Shown here: piece by piece, positions 27,162 through 36,114 of the stretch
How the letters are laid out: the number at the start of each line of letters is the position of its first letter
How positions within the stretch are numbered: position 1 is the stretch's first letter
Assembly: GCA_024460105.1 (NCBI GenBank)
Contig: JANFXS010000002.1
Location: 1 to 64,000 of the forward strand
Source: Anaerotignum faecicola
GTDB taxonomy: Bacteria > Bacillota > Clostridia > Lachnospirales > Anaerotignaceae
Direction: 5' to 3'
Length of the DNA stretch: 64,000 nt
Program-made: the position numbers and the translations under genes
Notes under the pieces: model-generated
Told to the model about the DNA's origin: nothing
The model's input: only the letters and a program-made list of their open reading frames with translations
The model's database searches: none

Positions 27162-27740
27162 ATGGATACACCAAAGGAAGACAGGCGCGTCCGCCGTACA
27201 AAAAAGCTTCTGAAACAAGGTTTAAGCGAGCTTATGAAAGAAAAAGATTTTAAGGACATATCAGTAAAAGACATAACTGACAGGATGGATCTGAACCGCG
27301 GCACGTTTTATCTCCACTACACAGATATATACGATCTTTTAAATAAAATTGAAACCGATGTTTTAGACGATTTTCAGCGCGTGATAGACACATACCGCCA
27401 AAAAACGGACAAAAGAAGCCTGCTGCCTGTAATCGAGCCGCTTGCGGCATATATCAGCGAAAATGCGGACATATGCAGGATACTCTTTTTAAACAAAGCG
27501 TCTACCGATTTTTCAATAAAGCTTAAAAACCTTATAATAACCAATGGAAAAACTCTTATTGAAGAAAGATTTAAAATAAACGCTTCTGCCGAAACGATTA
27601 ATTACCTTTTAAATTATATGGCTTACGGAATTATAGGAATTATGAAAGAATGGCTTTCAGATTTTAATTCAATAGGCATGAATGAAATTATCAAGCTTTC
27701 AGATAAAATATTATATTCGACAGCGAAAGCGTTGGAATGA
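27162..27740 (+). CDS. TetR/AcrR-family regulator
   Basis: 192 residues. The N-terminal HTH (KDISVKDITDRMDLNRGTFYLHYTDIYDLLNKIE, about residues 32-65) is typical of TetR; the C-terminal part resembles the TetR_C_8 type ligand and dimer domain seen in many Firmicutes. ATG at 27162 follows AGAAAGG at nine bases; an upstream ATG at 27153 overlaps that site. It is divergent from the MMPL operon and probably represses it. Confidence 0.85.
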   Translation: MDTPKEDRRVRRTKKLLKQGLSELMKEKDFKDISVKDITDRMDLNRGTFYLHYTDIYDLLNKIETDVLDDFQRVIDTYRQKTDKRSLLPVIEPLAAYISENADICRILFLNKASTDFSIKLKNLIITNGKTLIEERFKINASAETINYLLNYMAYGIIGIMKEWLSDFNSIGMNEIIKLSDKILYSTAKALE

Positions 27741-28106
27741 CACAATTAAGTCCGCCCCAATAAAATTGCCGTACTGCTTTAACCTTAGAAACTAAAGCCG
27801 TTTCTTCTATTACGGCAGACATGCATTTATTTAATAACATACTGTACGGCAGTATGCGGCGGTTTTAAATCAGGCTCATCTAAATGTATGAGTATTTTTG
27901 AACCGTAAAATATTAATACTTCCATGTAAAAATGTTATTTATATTTTAATCTTTTCCGTTGCGTCCATTTTATCCCTCAACACGGAAAAGATTTTTTAAC
28001 CGTCATGAATATAATTGTTTTTGTGTTATTTAATTCCGCTTTTAAAGTCAGTTCCTATGATTTTTCAATAATAAATCCAATAATCCATTCTGCCGTAAAA
28101 AAGTAA
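27741..28106. other. intergenic with a plus-strand terminator
   Basis: No gene. At 27948-27997 arms AATCTTTTCCGT and ACGGAAAAGATT are followed by TTTT, a good terminator about 210 bp past tetR. The stretch between may be an untranslated tail. Confidence 0.5.
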
Positions 28107-28144
28107 ATACCTCCGGCCCAATCCACTTATTGTCCGGAGGTATT
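28107..28144 (-). terminator. terminator of the GH25 gene
   Basis: Arms ATACCTCCGG and CCGGAGGTAT about 50 bp downstream of the lysozyme stop on the minus strand. Confidence 0.6.
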
Positions 28145-28194
28145 ATCATAATTACTATGGAAGCTCAGTGGTATAGCCTAAAACTTCCTTTTGT

Positions 28195-28962
28195 TCAAAC
28201 CATGGCTTTTGCAAGCCGTAGTATCATACTTTCACTGTAACGGTAAAAAGATAAATACATCATTGTGTTATCGTCAAAACCGCATTTTTCCTGAATAATT
28301 TTTTTAGCTTCCTCCAAAGTCATATCTTTTTCTTCCACGTGCGTCCCTCCTAAGTTATTCAGTCCGTTTTCCTTTATAATCGCGGCATAATCCTTATAGG
28401 CCCTGTCCATATCTACATAGCCGTATATTCCGTTTACGGCTCCCTTATCCGTATACTGCCACATGCCTACATTCCCTTTATATGTGTAATCTCCGGAAGT
28501 ATACTGCGCAAGCCATACGTCAAACCTCTTTAATCTGCCGTTCATAATAAGTTTGTTTTCCAGCCAGTATTTGCTTGCATATAAAATTGCATAATACCCG
28601 GCTGCTTCAATTTTTTCTAAAAACGCCGATGCAATATCCGTAATCCGTTCACGGCTAAGCGATGCTTGTACACTGTCCTCAATGTCCAAAGCTATAGGAT
28701 ATGTGAATTTATATCCCTTTATTAAATTCAAAAAATATTCGGCCTGTGAAGAAGCTTCAAATACATTTGCCGCAGAACAATAATAATATGCGCCTATGTC
28801 AATACCCGCATCAGCGGCCCCAACGGCATTACGCCTGAAATACGGATCCTCGTTTGCGTTGCCGTATCCGGCTCTTATCATTGCAAACCGAATTCCTTGG
28901 TTCTTAACACCCCTCCAATTTACAGTGTTTTGCCATCTGCTTACATCTATGCCTGTTATCAT
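28195..28962 (-). CDS. GH25 lysozyme-like wall hydrolase
   Basis: 255 residues. The glycoside hydrolase 25 domain fills residues 1-200: first strand GIDVSRWQ, catalytic carboxylates in ALDIED (about 94-99) and the late strand DVWLAQY. A short helical tail (about 212-255) resembles no known binding domain. There is no signal peptide, as in several clostridial spore or autolytic GH25 enzymes. It would cleave the MurNAc-GlcNAc bond of peptidoglycan. ATG follows AAAGGGGGCG. Confidence 0.9.
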   Translation of the reverse strand: MITGIDVSRWQNTVNWRGVKNQGIRFAMIRAGYGNANEDPYFRRNAVGAADAGIDIGAYYYCSAANVFEASSQAEYFLNLIKGYKFTYPIALDIEDSVQASLSRERITDIASAFLEKIEAAGYYAILYASKYWLENKLIMNGRLKRFDVWLAQYTSGDYTYKGNVGMWQYTDKGAVNGIYGYVDMDRAYKDYAAIIKENGLNNLGGTHVEEKDMTLEEAKKIIQEKCGFDDNTMMYLSFYRYSESMILRLAKAMV

Positions 28963-29776
28963 AAAACGCCCCCTTTAATCGGACTTGCTATAGTATATGA
29001 ACAACAATCGTATACGTTACAAAATAACACAAAATATTCACTGCCGGCAGTATAAAAAAAGCGTACTTTTTCATGCATAAAACAGGCCGACTCTTTGATA
29101 ATCCTATCATAAGTTTTTAAATTACCCATATATCCCTATTTCAATATTAATTGGCAACTCTTATTTTACAATAACCAAACTCTGTATTTTTTGCATCCAA
29201 TTATTTTATATTCTGTTGTAACTCATGATTGTCAAACTTTTCACTATGCCCGTTCCGTTTCTTATGCATGGACATAAAAATACAATGTAAGCGCGATAAC
29301 GGCGCGGCATATAACAACATCCGTTTTATATTTACAATTGCACCCGATTAATTCATTCAAAACAAAAAGACAATTTATTTCTTTATCAAAATAAATTGTC
29401 TTGCCGTTTTTTAATCTCTATAGTTTTCTTTGTAAATAATTATATCATTAATAAATAATGCCGCCGTTTTTCATCGCTTATTGTCAATCATCTTGTTAAA
29501 AGCTCTGACGCATTGCTTATGCAAACGGCCTTCGGCAAACCTTAAACCGATAAAATCCATGGAAATCAAGCAAAAATTAAATACTATACTGTTCCACAAC
29601 AAATAAAAAGCTATGTATTTCAAATATTAAATTCACATATCTGTATATTTTTCAATATAAGCCGGTATTAAGACTCTTCCATTTGCTGTGATGCCGCAAC
29701 TCTTTTGTATAATTACATATAAACTCATTAAATTTAGAACTTATAAGAGTTTCCTTTGTTTTTAATCTCTTCTGTC
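28963..29776. other. gene-poor 0.8-kb stretch with an orphan hairpin
   Basis: No credible ORF on either strand. A 14-bp perfect hairpin lies at 29367-29402 (arms AAGACAATTTATTT and AAATAAATTGTCTT, 8-base loop) with T-rich tails on both sides, which looks like a bidirectional terminator without a neighbouring gene. A small RNA or the remains of lost genes are possible. Confidence 0.45.
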
Positions 29777-29809
29777 AAAAAAAAGGCCCCATTAACAATG
29801 TAGGCCTTT
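29777..29809 (-). terminator. terminator of the SDR gene
   Basis: Arms AAAGGCC and GGCCTTT, then a run of eight T on the minus strand, about 165 bp downstream of the SDR stop. Confidence 0.6.
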
Positions 29810-29971
29810 AAATTGTTTCCGGCTTAAAAATATACCGATATTCTTTATCCATTCCAACAATTCCAAATATAATTTAAAAATTACCGGTTAACAGCTATAT
29901 TCTATTATATTCCATAAACGCAATTGAGTATTTACCCAATCCATAAACCGCATCAATACATCCTTTTTACA

Positions 29972-30712
29972 TTAAACCATACATCCGTCGGCAGAAATTA
30001 CCTGACCGGTAACAAAAGAAGCCCTGTCGCTTGCAAGGTAAACGGCCAAATCCGCTACTTCATTTGTTTTTCCGAAACGCATCAGCGAAATTTCATTAGT
30101 TAAAATCTCTTTTTCTTCCGGATTAAGAAATTCGTTCATTTTTGTATCTATCACTCCGGCCGCAATAGCGTTTACCCTTATTCCGCTTGGCCCCACTTCT
30201 TTTGCCATAGCTTTTGTAAAAGAATTTACGGCTCCTTTTGTAGCCGAATAAACGGCCTCGCACGACGCCCCGCGTTCTCCCCATATCGACGATATATTTA
30301 TAATTGTGCCGCTTTTTCGGCTAATCATCTTAGGCAAAGCCAAATGCGTGCAATTTATACATGATTTTATATTTACATTTATTAATTTATCCCACTCTTC
30401 GGGAACCATATCGGTAAAAATCCCAACATGCGATATGCCGGCATTATTTACAAGTATATCAACATTGCCGTATATATTTGTTATATTCGCAAACATTTCT
30501 TTGCAGCTTTGATAATCCGAAACATCAGCGAGATATGAATATGAATAACATCCCATTGCCTTTAATTCTTCCTGGGCTTTAAGAAGTTCGTCAGAACTTA
30601 CGGAAGCATTAAGCACAATATTGCACCCTTCTTTGGCAAAAGCAAAAGCAACCGCCTTTCCTATGCCTCGGGACGAACCTGTTACAAGCGCTGTTTTTCC
30701 CTTTAAATTCAT
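29972..30712 (-). CDS. SDR-family oxidoreductase (FabG-like)
   Basis: 246 residues, classical short-chain dehydrogenase. It has the cofactor motif GSSRGIGKA (about 12-20), NNAG (about 89-92), and catalytic Ser in INISS with YSATKG (Tyr and Lys near 155-159). It would reduce a ketone or oxidise an alcohol with NAD(P); FabG-like 3-oxoacyl-ACP reductase is the nearest named family, but the gene is isolated from fatty-acid genes. ATG follows GGAAGGAGCG. Confidence 0.85.
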   Translation of the reverse strand: MNLKGKTALVTGSSRGIGKAVAFAFAKEGCNIVLNASVSSDELLKAQEELKAMGCYSYSYLADVSDYQSCKEMFANITNIYGNVDILVNNAGISHVGIFTDMVPEEWDKLINVNIKSCINCTHLALPKMISRKSGTIINISSIWGERGASCEAVYSATKGAVNSFTKAMAKEVGPSGIRVNAIAAGVIDTKMNEFLNPEEKEILTNEISLMRFGKTNEVADLAVYLASDRASFVTGQVISADGCMV

Positions 30713-30777
30713 GAAATCGCTCCTTCCAATATCCCATTCTTATGTTTACATATAATAATGTAACATTTTTCGATATT

Positions 30778-32064
30778 TTAGGCAAGCGGAACTTGGAGTA
30801 TTTTATAAAGAAGGTTCAAAACCATCAGATTTTGAGGAAACGGTCTATCCATATTCCAATACCCCGCCCCGGCAAAACCATATTCGTCAATAAGTTTAAG
30901 CTTTGCTTCTATGCTTCTTGCATCTTCAAACCATACCTCGCAGAACGTTCCGTTGACATCGGTAAAATTATAAAATGGAGATTGAGCTGTTTCGTCATAT
31001 TCTATCTGTGCGCCATATTCCGCCGCTATTTCCACAGCCATTACGTTTGAAAGAGAAGTTGCCTTCGACTCTCCCTTGACATACGGCAATGTCCATAAAT
31101 ATCCGTATGTTGGCACTCCCATAAGTATTTGATCAGCAGGAATTTCCGTTATGGCATAATCAAGCACTTCCCTCACTTTATTAATCGGAGCTACGGCCAT
31201 CGGCGGGCCATATGTATATCCCCATTCATACGTCATAACAAAAGAATAATTGGCCGCCGCGCCGATTCCCAAATAGTCATGGCCGACATATGAAGGCCCC
31301 TGCTGGTTGGAACTTGTTTTGGGGGCAAGCGCCGCAATAACAATGTATCCGCGTATATTGAGCCTGTTTGTAAGTTTAGCCACAAAGTTCACATAATTTT
31401 GTCTGTCTGACGCCGGAACAAACTCAAAATCTATATCTAACCCGTGATAACCTTTTGTTTCCAAAGTAATAAGTATATTTTCTATCAGTATATCCTGAAG
31501 CTCATAACTGTTAAGAATAAGGCTTGCAAGGTCACTGCTGAATATACCGTTTTTATCAAGAGTAGATAAATGCATAAGCGGAGCTGTTCCCATAAGCTTT
31601 GCAGCGGAAATTATATCCGTATCGTCAGTGCCGATGAGCGTCCCGTCATCATTTATTCCATAAGTAAATATAGTGACATATGTAAGGTATGGCAGGACGC
31701 TTTTTAAATAAGTTTGATTAACATTTGAATATACATATCCGTTTACTTTCGTCGTGCCTATTGGAACATCCTCAAATTCTATAACAATTATATCTCCGGT
31801 TACCATAAGACGCGAACTTAAATAAGGATTGTTCCTTAAAAGCGTTGTGACAGATACATTGTACGTTTTCGATATGCTCCATAAATCATCCCCATGCTTT
31901 ACAACATGAACTATATTAGGCCTTGCAATTATAATTGTCTGCCCAACAACAAGGTTATTGGGATTAGGCAGCTGATTAATATTTTGTATATACTCGCCGC
32001 TGAGATTATATTCTTCGCTTATGGAAAAAAGCGTTTCCCCGGGTTTTACAACATGTATAATCAT
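30778..32064 (-). CDS. LysM-LysM-GH18 spore-type peptidoglycan hydrolase
   Basis: 428 residues. There are two LysM modules at the N-terminus (about 1-48 and 50-96, each starting as IHVVKPGETL or VHVVKHGDDL), then a GH18 domain with the catalytic DxxDxE motif as LDIDFEF near residue 208. No signal peptide is seen. The build matches the YaaH/YdhD family of spore coat or cortex N-acetylglucosaminidases, so it is likely mother-cell expressed in sporulation. ATG follows AAGGGGGTGTGATAT. Confidence 0.9.
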   Translation of the reverse strand: MIIHVVKPGETLFSISEEYNLSGEYIQNINQLPNPNNLVVGQTIIIARPNIVHVVKHGDDLWSISKTYNVSVTTLLRNNPYLSSRLMVTGDIIVIEFEDVPIGTTKVNGYVYSNVNQTYLKSVLPYLTYVTIFTYGINDDGTLIGTDDTDIISAAKLMGTAPLMHLSTLDKNGIFSSDLASLILNSYELQDILIENILITLETKGYHGLDIDFEFVPASDRQNYVNFVAKLTNRLNIRGYIVIAALAPKTSSNQQGPSYVGHDYLGIGAAANYSFVMTYEWGYTYGPPMAVAPINKVREVLDYAITEIPADQILMGVPTYGYLWTLPYVKGESKATSLSNVMAVEIAAEYGAQIEYDETAQSPFYNFTDVNGTFCEVWFEDARSIEAKLKLIDEYGFAGAGYWNMDRPFPQNLMVLNLLYKILQVPLA

Positions 32065-32128
32065 ATATCACACCCCCTTAAACAAATTTTATGTTTAAAT
32101 ATTAAAATAAATGTTTATTAAACGCAAT

Positions 32129-32164
32129 AAAGCCGCGCTTTAAACCTCATGCATAAAACGCGGC
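32129..32164 (-). terminator. probable terminator of the DUF4397 gene
   Basis: Arms GCCGCG and CGCGGC with TTTATT following on the minus strand. The rest of 32065-32393 shows nothing else. Confidence 0.4.
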
Positions 32165-32393
32165 ATGTAATAACAACAATCTGCGCCGAAAGCGGCGTCG
32201 CATAATTTTATAACAATAGATACCATATTTTAACATAGGTATATAAAATTCAAAACTCTGTCTGTGCATCCGTAATTTCAAAACAAAAATAATAATGCCG
32301 TATATCCTGTCGTTTATAAGTGTTTTTAGGCTTCGAATTTATTTTTTATTTAAATTCGTTTCTGTACAATGCACTCTTTTTAATCATTCCTTA

Positions 32394-33047
32394 TTAAAAT
32401 CTGAGATAACTTGTTCCTTCAAGCGGAATTAAAACCTCTATATAAGGCCTTCCATATGCAAATCCTACAACATAAGTTGTATAGTAATTCCCTCCTTTAA
32501 GCACCATATTGGGATGGGAAACAACTATTTCCTTCGTGCTGTCAAGCTCAACTTTCATTGTATGCCTTCCGGGAATAAGCGAAAGATAGCTTGTTACTTC
32601 CATAAAATTCAAATCGTAAACAACAGGCGTGTCATCAATATATATATTAACGCCGCCGCTGTCAGGAGAAAGATTTATAAACCGCATAAACGCACATTCC
32701 GGGTCAATTGGCATAGGACCGTCCGAGAAAATTTCAACCTGTACTTCGCTTACGGTGCCCACAATGGCCGCAGTTGCAATTTCTTCTTTTTCCAATACAA
32801 TACGCATGTCTACAAGCTGTTCCAAATGGTTGCCCGTCGGAAAAACTTGAATTATATAAGAACCTGCTTTTAGCGTAATATATTCTGTAAAATCCTCAAA
32901 TTTTAAATTTTTAACAATAAGTTTCCCATTAATATATACATCTACATTTAACGGCGGATCGTTAGGCAGCGCATGCAAAAAACGCAGATACGCCTTATCA
33001 AAATTAGGCTTGCAGCCTTCAATTTCAATCTTATCTGGATACCTCAT
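32394..33047 (-). CDS. DUF4397-family protein (two repeats)
   Basis: 217 residues made of two related DUF4397 units. The first starts near residue 19 (YLRFLHALPNDPPLNVDVYING) and the second near 120 (FMRFINLSPDSGGVNIYIDD), each a beta-sandwich repeat. No signal peptide is visible in this start choice, similar to clostridial cytosolic or spore-associated members. ATG at 33047 follows AAAGGAGGTTGAAAAA; 24 extra upstream codons are rejected. It lies next to the LysM-GH18 gene, which hints at a spore or wall role. Confidence 0.75.
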   Translation of the reverse strand: MRYPDKIEIEGCKPNFDKAYLRFLHALPNDPPLNVDVYINGKLIVKNLKFEDFTEYITLKAGSYIIQVFPTGNHLEQLVDMRIVLEKEEIATAAIVGTVSEVQVEIFSDGPMPIDPECAFMRFINLSPDSGGVNIYIDDTPVVYDLNFMEVTSYLSLIPGRHTMKVELDSTKEIVVSHPNMVLKGGNYYTTYVVGFAYGRPYIEVLIPLEGTSYLRF

Positions 33048-33357
33048 TTTTTCAACCTCCTTTGTAATTTTAATATATGACGGCAAATCAAAAAACGTTC
33101 CTGCAAATACAATAGGCAAAATTGTCTTGGAATACTAACTAAAAAAATATAAGTATAAATTTTAATATGCCGGAAATGCCGCAATATAACTAAACGAAAG
33201 TAAATTTAAATCAATTAAATATTAAATAATAAAATCAGTCTCCAATATAATATTTCCTAAAACGGCAAATCAGCAATCCGAATTATAAAATCACACATAT
33301 TTTTGTACGCTACATATTTAAAATAAAAAAAATATTTATCAAATAAGAAAATTTTAG
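33048..33357. other. intergenic, no gene seen
   Basis: Very AT-rich 310-bp stretch between the DUF4397 start and the tRNA promoter; no ORF or RNA recognised. Confidence 0.5.
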
Positions 33358-33385
33358 TTGACATATCAGATTTTTGTATTAAAAT
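33358..33385 (+). promoter_or_regulatory. tRNA-Pro promoter
   Basis: TTGACA (33358-33363), 16-bp spacer, TAAAAT (33380-33385), 16 bp before the tRNA. Confidence 0.75.
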
Positions 33386-33401
33386 AGTATATGTAGCTTA
33401 T

Positions 33402-33474
33402 CGAGGTGTGGCTCAGGTGGTAGAGCGCTGCGTTCGGGACGCAGAGGCCGCAGGTTCAAGTCCTGTTACCTCGA
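33402..33474 (+). tRNA. tRNA-Pro (CGG anticodon)
   Basis: 73-base cloverleaf: acceptor arms CGAGGTG/TACCTCG, D loop GGCTCAGGTGGTAGAGC, anticodon stem CTGCG/CGCAG with loop TTCGGGA giving anticodon CGG, and T arm CAGGTTCAAGTCCTG. The 3' CCA is not encoded. It is a single tRNA with its own promoter and terminator. Confidence 0.95.
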
Positions 33475-33478
33475 TTGT

Positions 33479-33517
33479 AAAAAGGCCTTGTTTTATCAAA
33501 AACAAGGCCTTTTTATT
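33479..33517 (+). terminator. tRNA-Pro terminator
   Basis: Arms AAAAAGGCCTTGTTTT and AAAACAAGGCCTTTTT, four bases past the tRNA. Confidence 0.85.
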
Positions 33518-33645
33518 GTTCATCTGTTTTTTTAAAAAATTATCCCTATTTTTGCTACCCCCTAATAAGCAAAGATTTTTTTATGTAATAAATTGATTTA
33601 TGAAAACCCCATTTTTTACCATACAATTAAATTATCTTAATATTA

Positions 33646-33675
33646 TGGACAAAAACATCAAATTTATGATATTAT
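33646..33675 (+). promoter_or_regulatory. promoter of the GntR-type gene
   Basis: TGGACA (33646-33651), 18 bp, TATTAT (33670-33675), 46 bp before the ATG. Confidence 0.5.
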
Positions 33676-33721
33676 AACTAAATAATAATTCAGTAAAAAC
33701 TAACAGGAAAGAGGTATAAAA

Positions 33722-34393
33722 ATGGCACACACAGGCCGAAACAGCTTGTCTAAACAAGAGGTTTTGGACATTATCCTTGACAAAATCTTATTTTTAGAGT
33801 TTAAACCCGGGGAATCAATTCTTGACACAGAACTTGCCAAAGAACTTAAAGTCAGCCGTACTCCAATACGCGAAGCCCTCTTATTCCTTAAACATTCAAA
33901 ATTCATTGATATATATCCTCAAAGCGGTACCTTTGTTTCATTAATTGATGCAGAACTAATCCGCGAAATAATATATATACGCCACATACTTGAATGTACA
34001 ATCTTATCAATTTTGGCAAAAAGAAAAGAAGATATAAAAGGCAGACTTGAAAGATATATCATTTTGCAGGAACTGGCAGTTAAAGAAAACAATCAGAAAG
34101 ATTATGTAAAAAACGATCACCTTTTTCATAAGGAACTTTTTGCCATGGCCGGACATGAACGTTCATGGGAATTAATCCAGAACCAGTATATACATACGAC
34201 AAGGTTCCATATGCTTGATTTTTATAATTCAAAGACCGTATTCTCCACATCTTTGGCTGAGCACAAAGAAATTATCAGATGCCTTGAAAACAACGACGCC
34301 GGCGGTTTGAAAAAAGTAATTGACACTCATCACGATCTCAGCCTGCGCACAGCCGAGGATCTTAAAGCAAAATACCCGGACTATTTCGTTTAG
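33722..34393 (+). CDS. GntR-family regulator, FadR/FCD subfamily
   Basis: 223 residues. The winged-helix domain covers about 1-75 (ILDTELAKELKVSRTPIREALLFLK), and an all-helical FCD ligand domain covers about 85-215 with metal-type residues (NDHLFHKELFAMAGHE, TRFHMLDF, EHKEIIRCLENND). FCD regulators usually bind sugar acids or other carboxylates. It converges on the GntP/IlvD operon and is its likely regulator. ATG follows GAAAGAGGT. Confidence 0.88.
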   Translation: MAHTGRNSLSKQEVLDIILDKILFLEFKPGESILDTELAKELKVSRTPIREALLFLKHSKFIDIYPQSGTFVSLIDAELIREIIYIRHILECTILSILAKRKEDIKGRLERYIILQELAVKENNQKDYVKNDHLFHKELFAMAGHERSWELIQNQYIHTTRFHMLDFYNSKTVFSTSLAEHKEIIRCLENNDAGGLKKVIDTHHDLSLRTAEDLKAKYPDYFV

Positions 34394-34402
34394 AATTTAA
34401 TT

Positions 34403-34443
34403 AAAAAAGCCGCGACTGATAATATGACGCGGCTTTTTTATAT
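34403..34443 (+). terminator. terminator of the GntR-type gene
   Basis: Arms AAAAAAGCCGCG and CGCGGCTTTTTT. Confidence 0.8.
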
Positions 34444-34666
34444 TTAATGGATTGAATACTACGTTCGTACTTGAATTTCATGCCGTTTACAGCTCTCATA
34501 AATCAAAGTCAGTAAAGAACAAAATTATAACTGCCTTAACCCCAGCTTATTTTGCAAAAATTCTTTTCTTATTCTGACTCATGTTAAAAAATCTTAATAA
34601 TGTCCTATATAAAAAATTTTAATATTTTATACAGTCTATATACGAATCGCTGCAACTTTGAGCTTG

Positions 34667-36091
34667 CTATATAATACCAATCGCTGCCAATACAGTAAGT
34701 ACAATAAGCCCCGATATTGACGACACGGCATTTATAATAGTAATATATTTAACACCTTGTTTTACATTAAGGTTAAAGAACTGACAAGTCGTCCAAAAAC
34801 CGCTGTCGTTTACATGATCAACCATCATTGTTCCAGCTCCTATAGCTATACATGTAACAAGCGGCGAAACTGCCGTTTGTCCCATAGCGGCCATTATGGC
34901 CGCCGCCGTCATACCGGCTGTTGTCATGGAGCCGACTGCCGTCATCATTATTACACCAATTAGCCATGGTATAAATACTGCCATTATTGTGCCGTTTGCC
35001 ATCACAGTCCCCAAAGTTTCTTTAAGAAGTTCTATCTGAGGAGCCGCCTTTATAATAGAGCTAAAAGCTCCTCCCATTCCGGTAATTAGCAAAGGCAGAA
35101 GTGACGCCGCAACTCCTCGGGCAACCCACTTGTTTAGCAATATGCTTCTGAACCTACATTCTCCATTGTGATGTATTTCCCTATTGGCCCTTAATATGTT
35201 TTCTTTGTATATATATCCTATAATTACATTTGAAACGGCTCCTAAGCTTAGGGCTATAACCTTATCTGAAATTATTCCGGCAAATTTATAAACTACAGAT
35301 CCTTCTACAGACTTGAGCTGTATAGCAGACCCTACAGACATAAGTACAACCGGTATTAGTATCGGCAAAAGTGATATAAATGCATTTGGAAGCCCTTTTT
35401 CATGCACAATAAGTTCGTCAATGCTATCAGATTTGGCTTCATCTATGCCTTCAGACATGTCGGCGCGAGGAGGTATATATTCTTTTTCCGTCCATCTTTT
35501 TGTAACGGCCCATGTTATCATAAAAGCAGCAAAAGCTACTATCGCAGACCACATTATCATCATTCCGAGATTTGCTCCCAACAAAAGCGTTACGGCGAGT
35601 ATTCCGGGCGTAGGCGGCACCATTGCATGCGTAAGGTTTAGACCAAGCTGTGTATATGAAGTCACTGTAGACATTGACATTCTTTTCCTTTTTGCAATAA
35701 CATTTGCTATAGGCGCCGTGAGTATCATTGAAATATCACTGAAAACGGGAATAGATATTATAAAAGCCGTTAATGCCGGGGCCAGTTCCAAGTTTTTTCC
35801 TTTAAGCAGTTTAATAAAAAAATTTGCGATAGATTTTGCCGCTCCAGTATCCTGTATAGCCATTGCTATTGTGGAACCAAGTATAATAGCCAAAGCTATA
35901 TCCTGCACTGTCGAACCAAAACCGATATTTATCCGTTCAATAGTTCCCTCTATCCCCATATTTAAAGCAAGCCCTGCAAAAAGCGCCGCAACAAACAGTG
36001 AAATAATAGGATGAAGATCAACTTTGATTATAAGAATAAGAAGTAATATAATAGAAATTGCTATAACCGCCAAAAATCCTGCTAAACCCAT
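34667..36091 (-). CDS. GntP-family permease
   Basis: 474 residues with about 12-13 transmembrane helices. It matches the gluconate:proton symporter family (for example NLTHAMVPPTPGILAVTLLLGANLG, and MVDHVNDSGFWTTCQFF near the C-terminus). It would import gluconate or another sugar acid. It lies 23 bp downstream of the dehydratase gene in the same operon. ATG follows AAGGAGGTTG. Confidence 0.88.
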   Translation of the reverse strand: MGLAGFLAVIAISIILLLILIIKVDLHPIISLFVAALFAGLALNMGIEGTIERINIGFGSTVQDIALAIILGSTIAMAIQDTGAAKSIANFFIKLLKGKNLELAPALTAFIISIPVFSDISMILTAPIANVIAKRKRMSMSTVTSYTQLGLNLTHAMVPPTPGILAVTLLLGANLGMMIMWSAIVAFAAFMITWAVTKRWTEKEYIPPRADMSEGIDEAKSDSIDELIVHEKGLPNAFISLLPILIPVVLMSVGSAIQLKSVEGSVVYKFAGIISDKVIALSLGAVSNVIIGYIYKENILRANREIHHNGECRFRSILLNKWVARGVAASLLPLLITGMGGAFSSIIKAAPQIELLKETLGTVMANGTIMAVFIPWLIGVIMMTAVGSMTTAGMTAAAIMAAMGQTAVSPLVTCIAIGAGTMMVDHVNDSGFWTTCQFFNLNVKQGVKYITIINAVSSISGLIVLTVLAAIGII

Positions 36092-36114
36092 AAAACAACC
36101 TCCTTAATACCATT

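Noticed and set aside
33408-33596. 62-codon ORF over the tRNA-Pro
   Set aside because: It is the tRNA gene and its terminator read as protein; the cloverleaf is complete.
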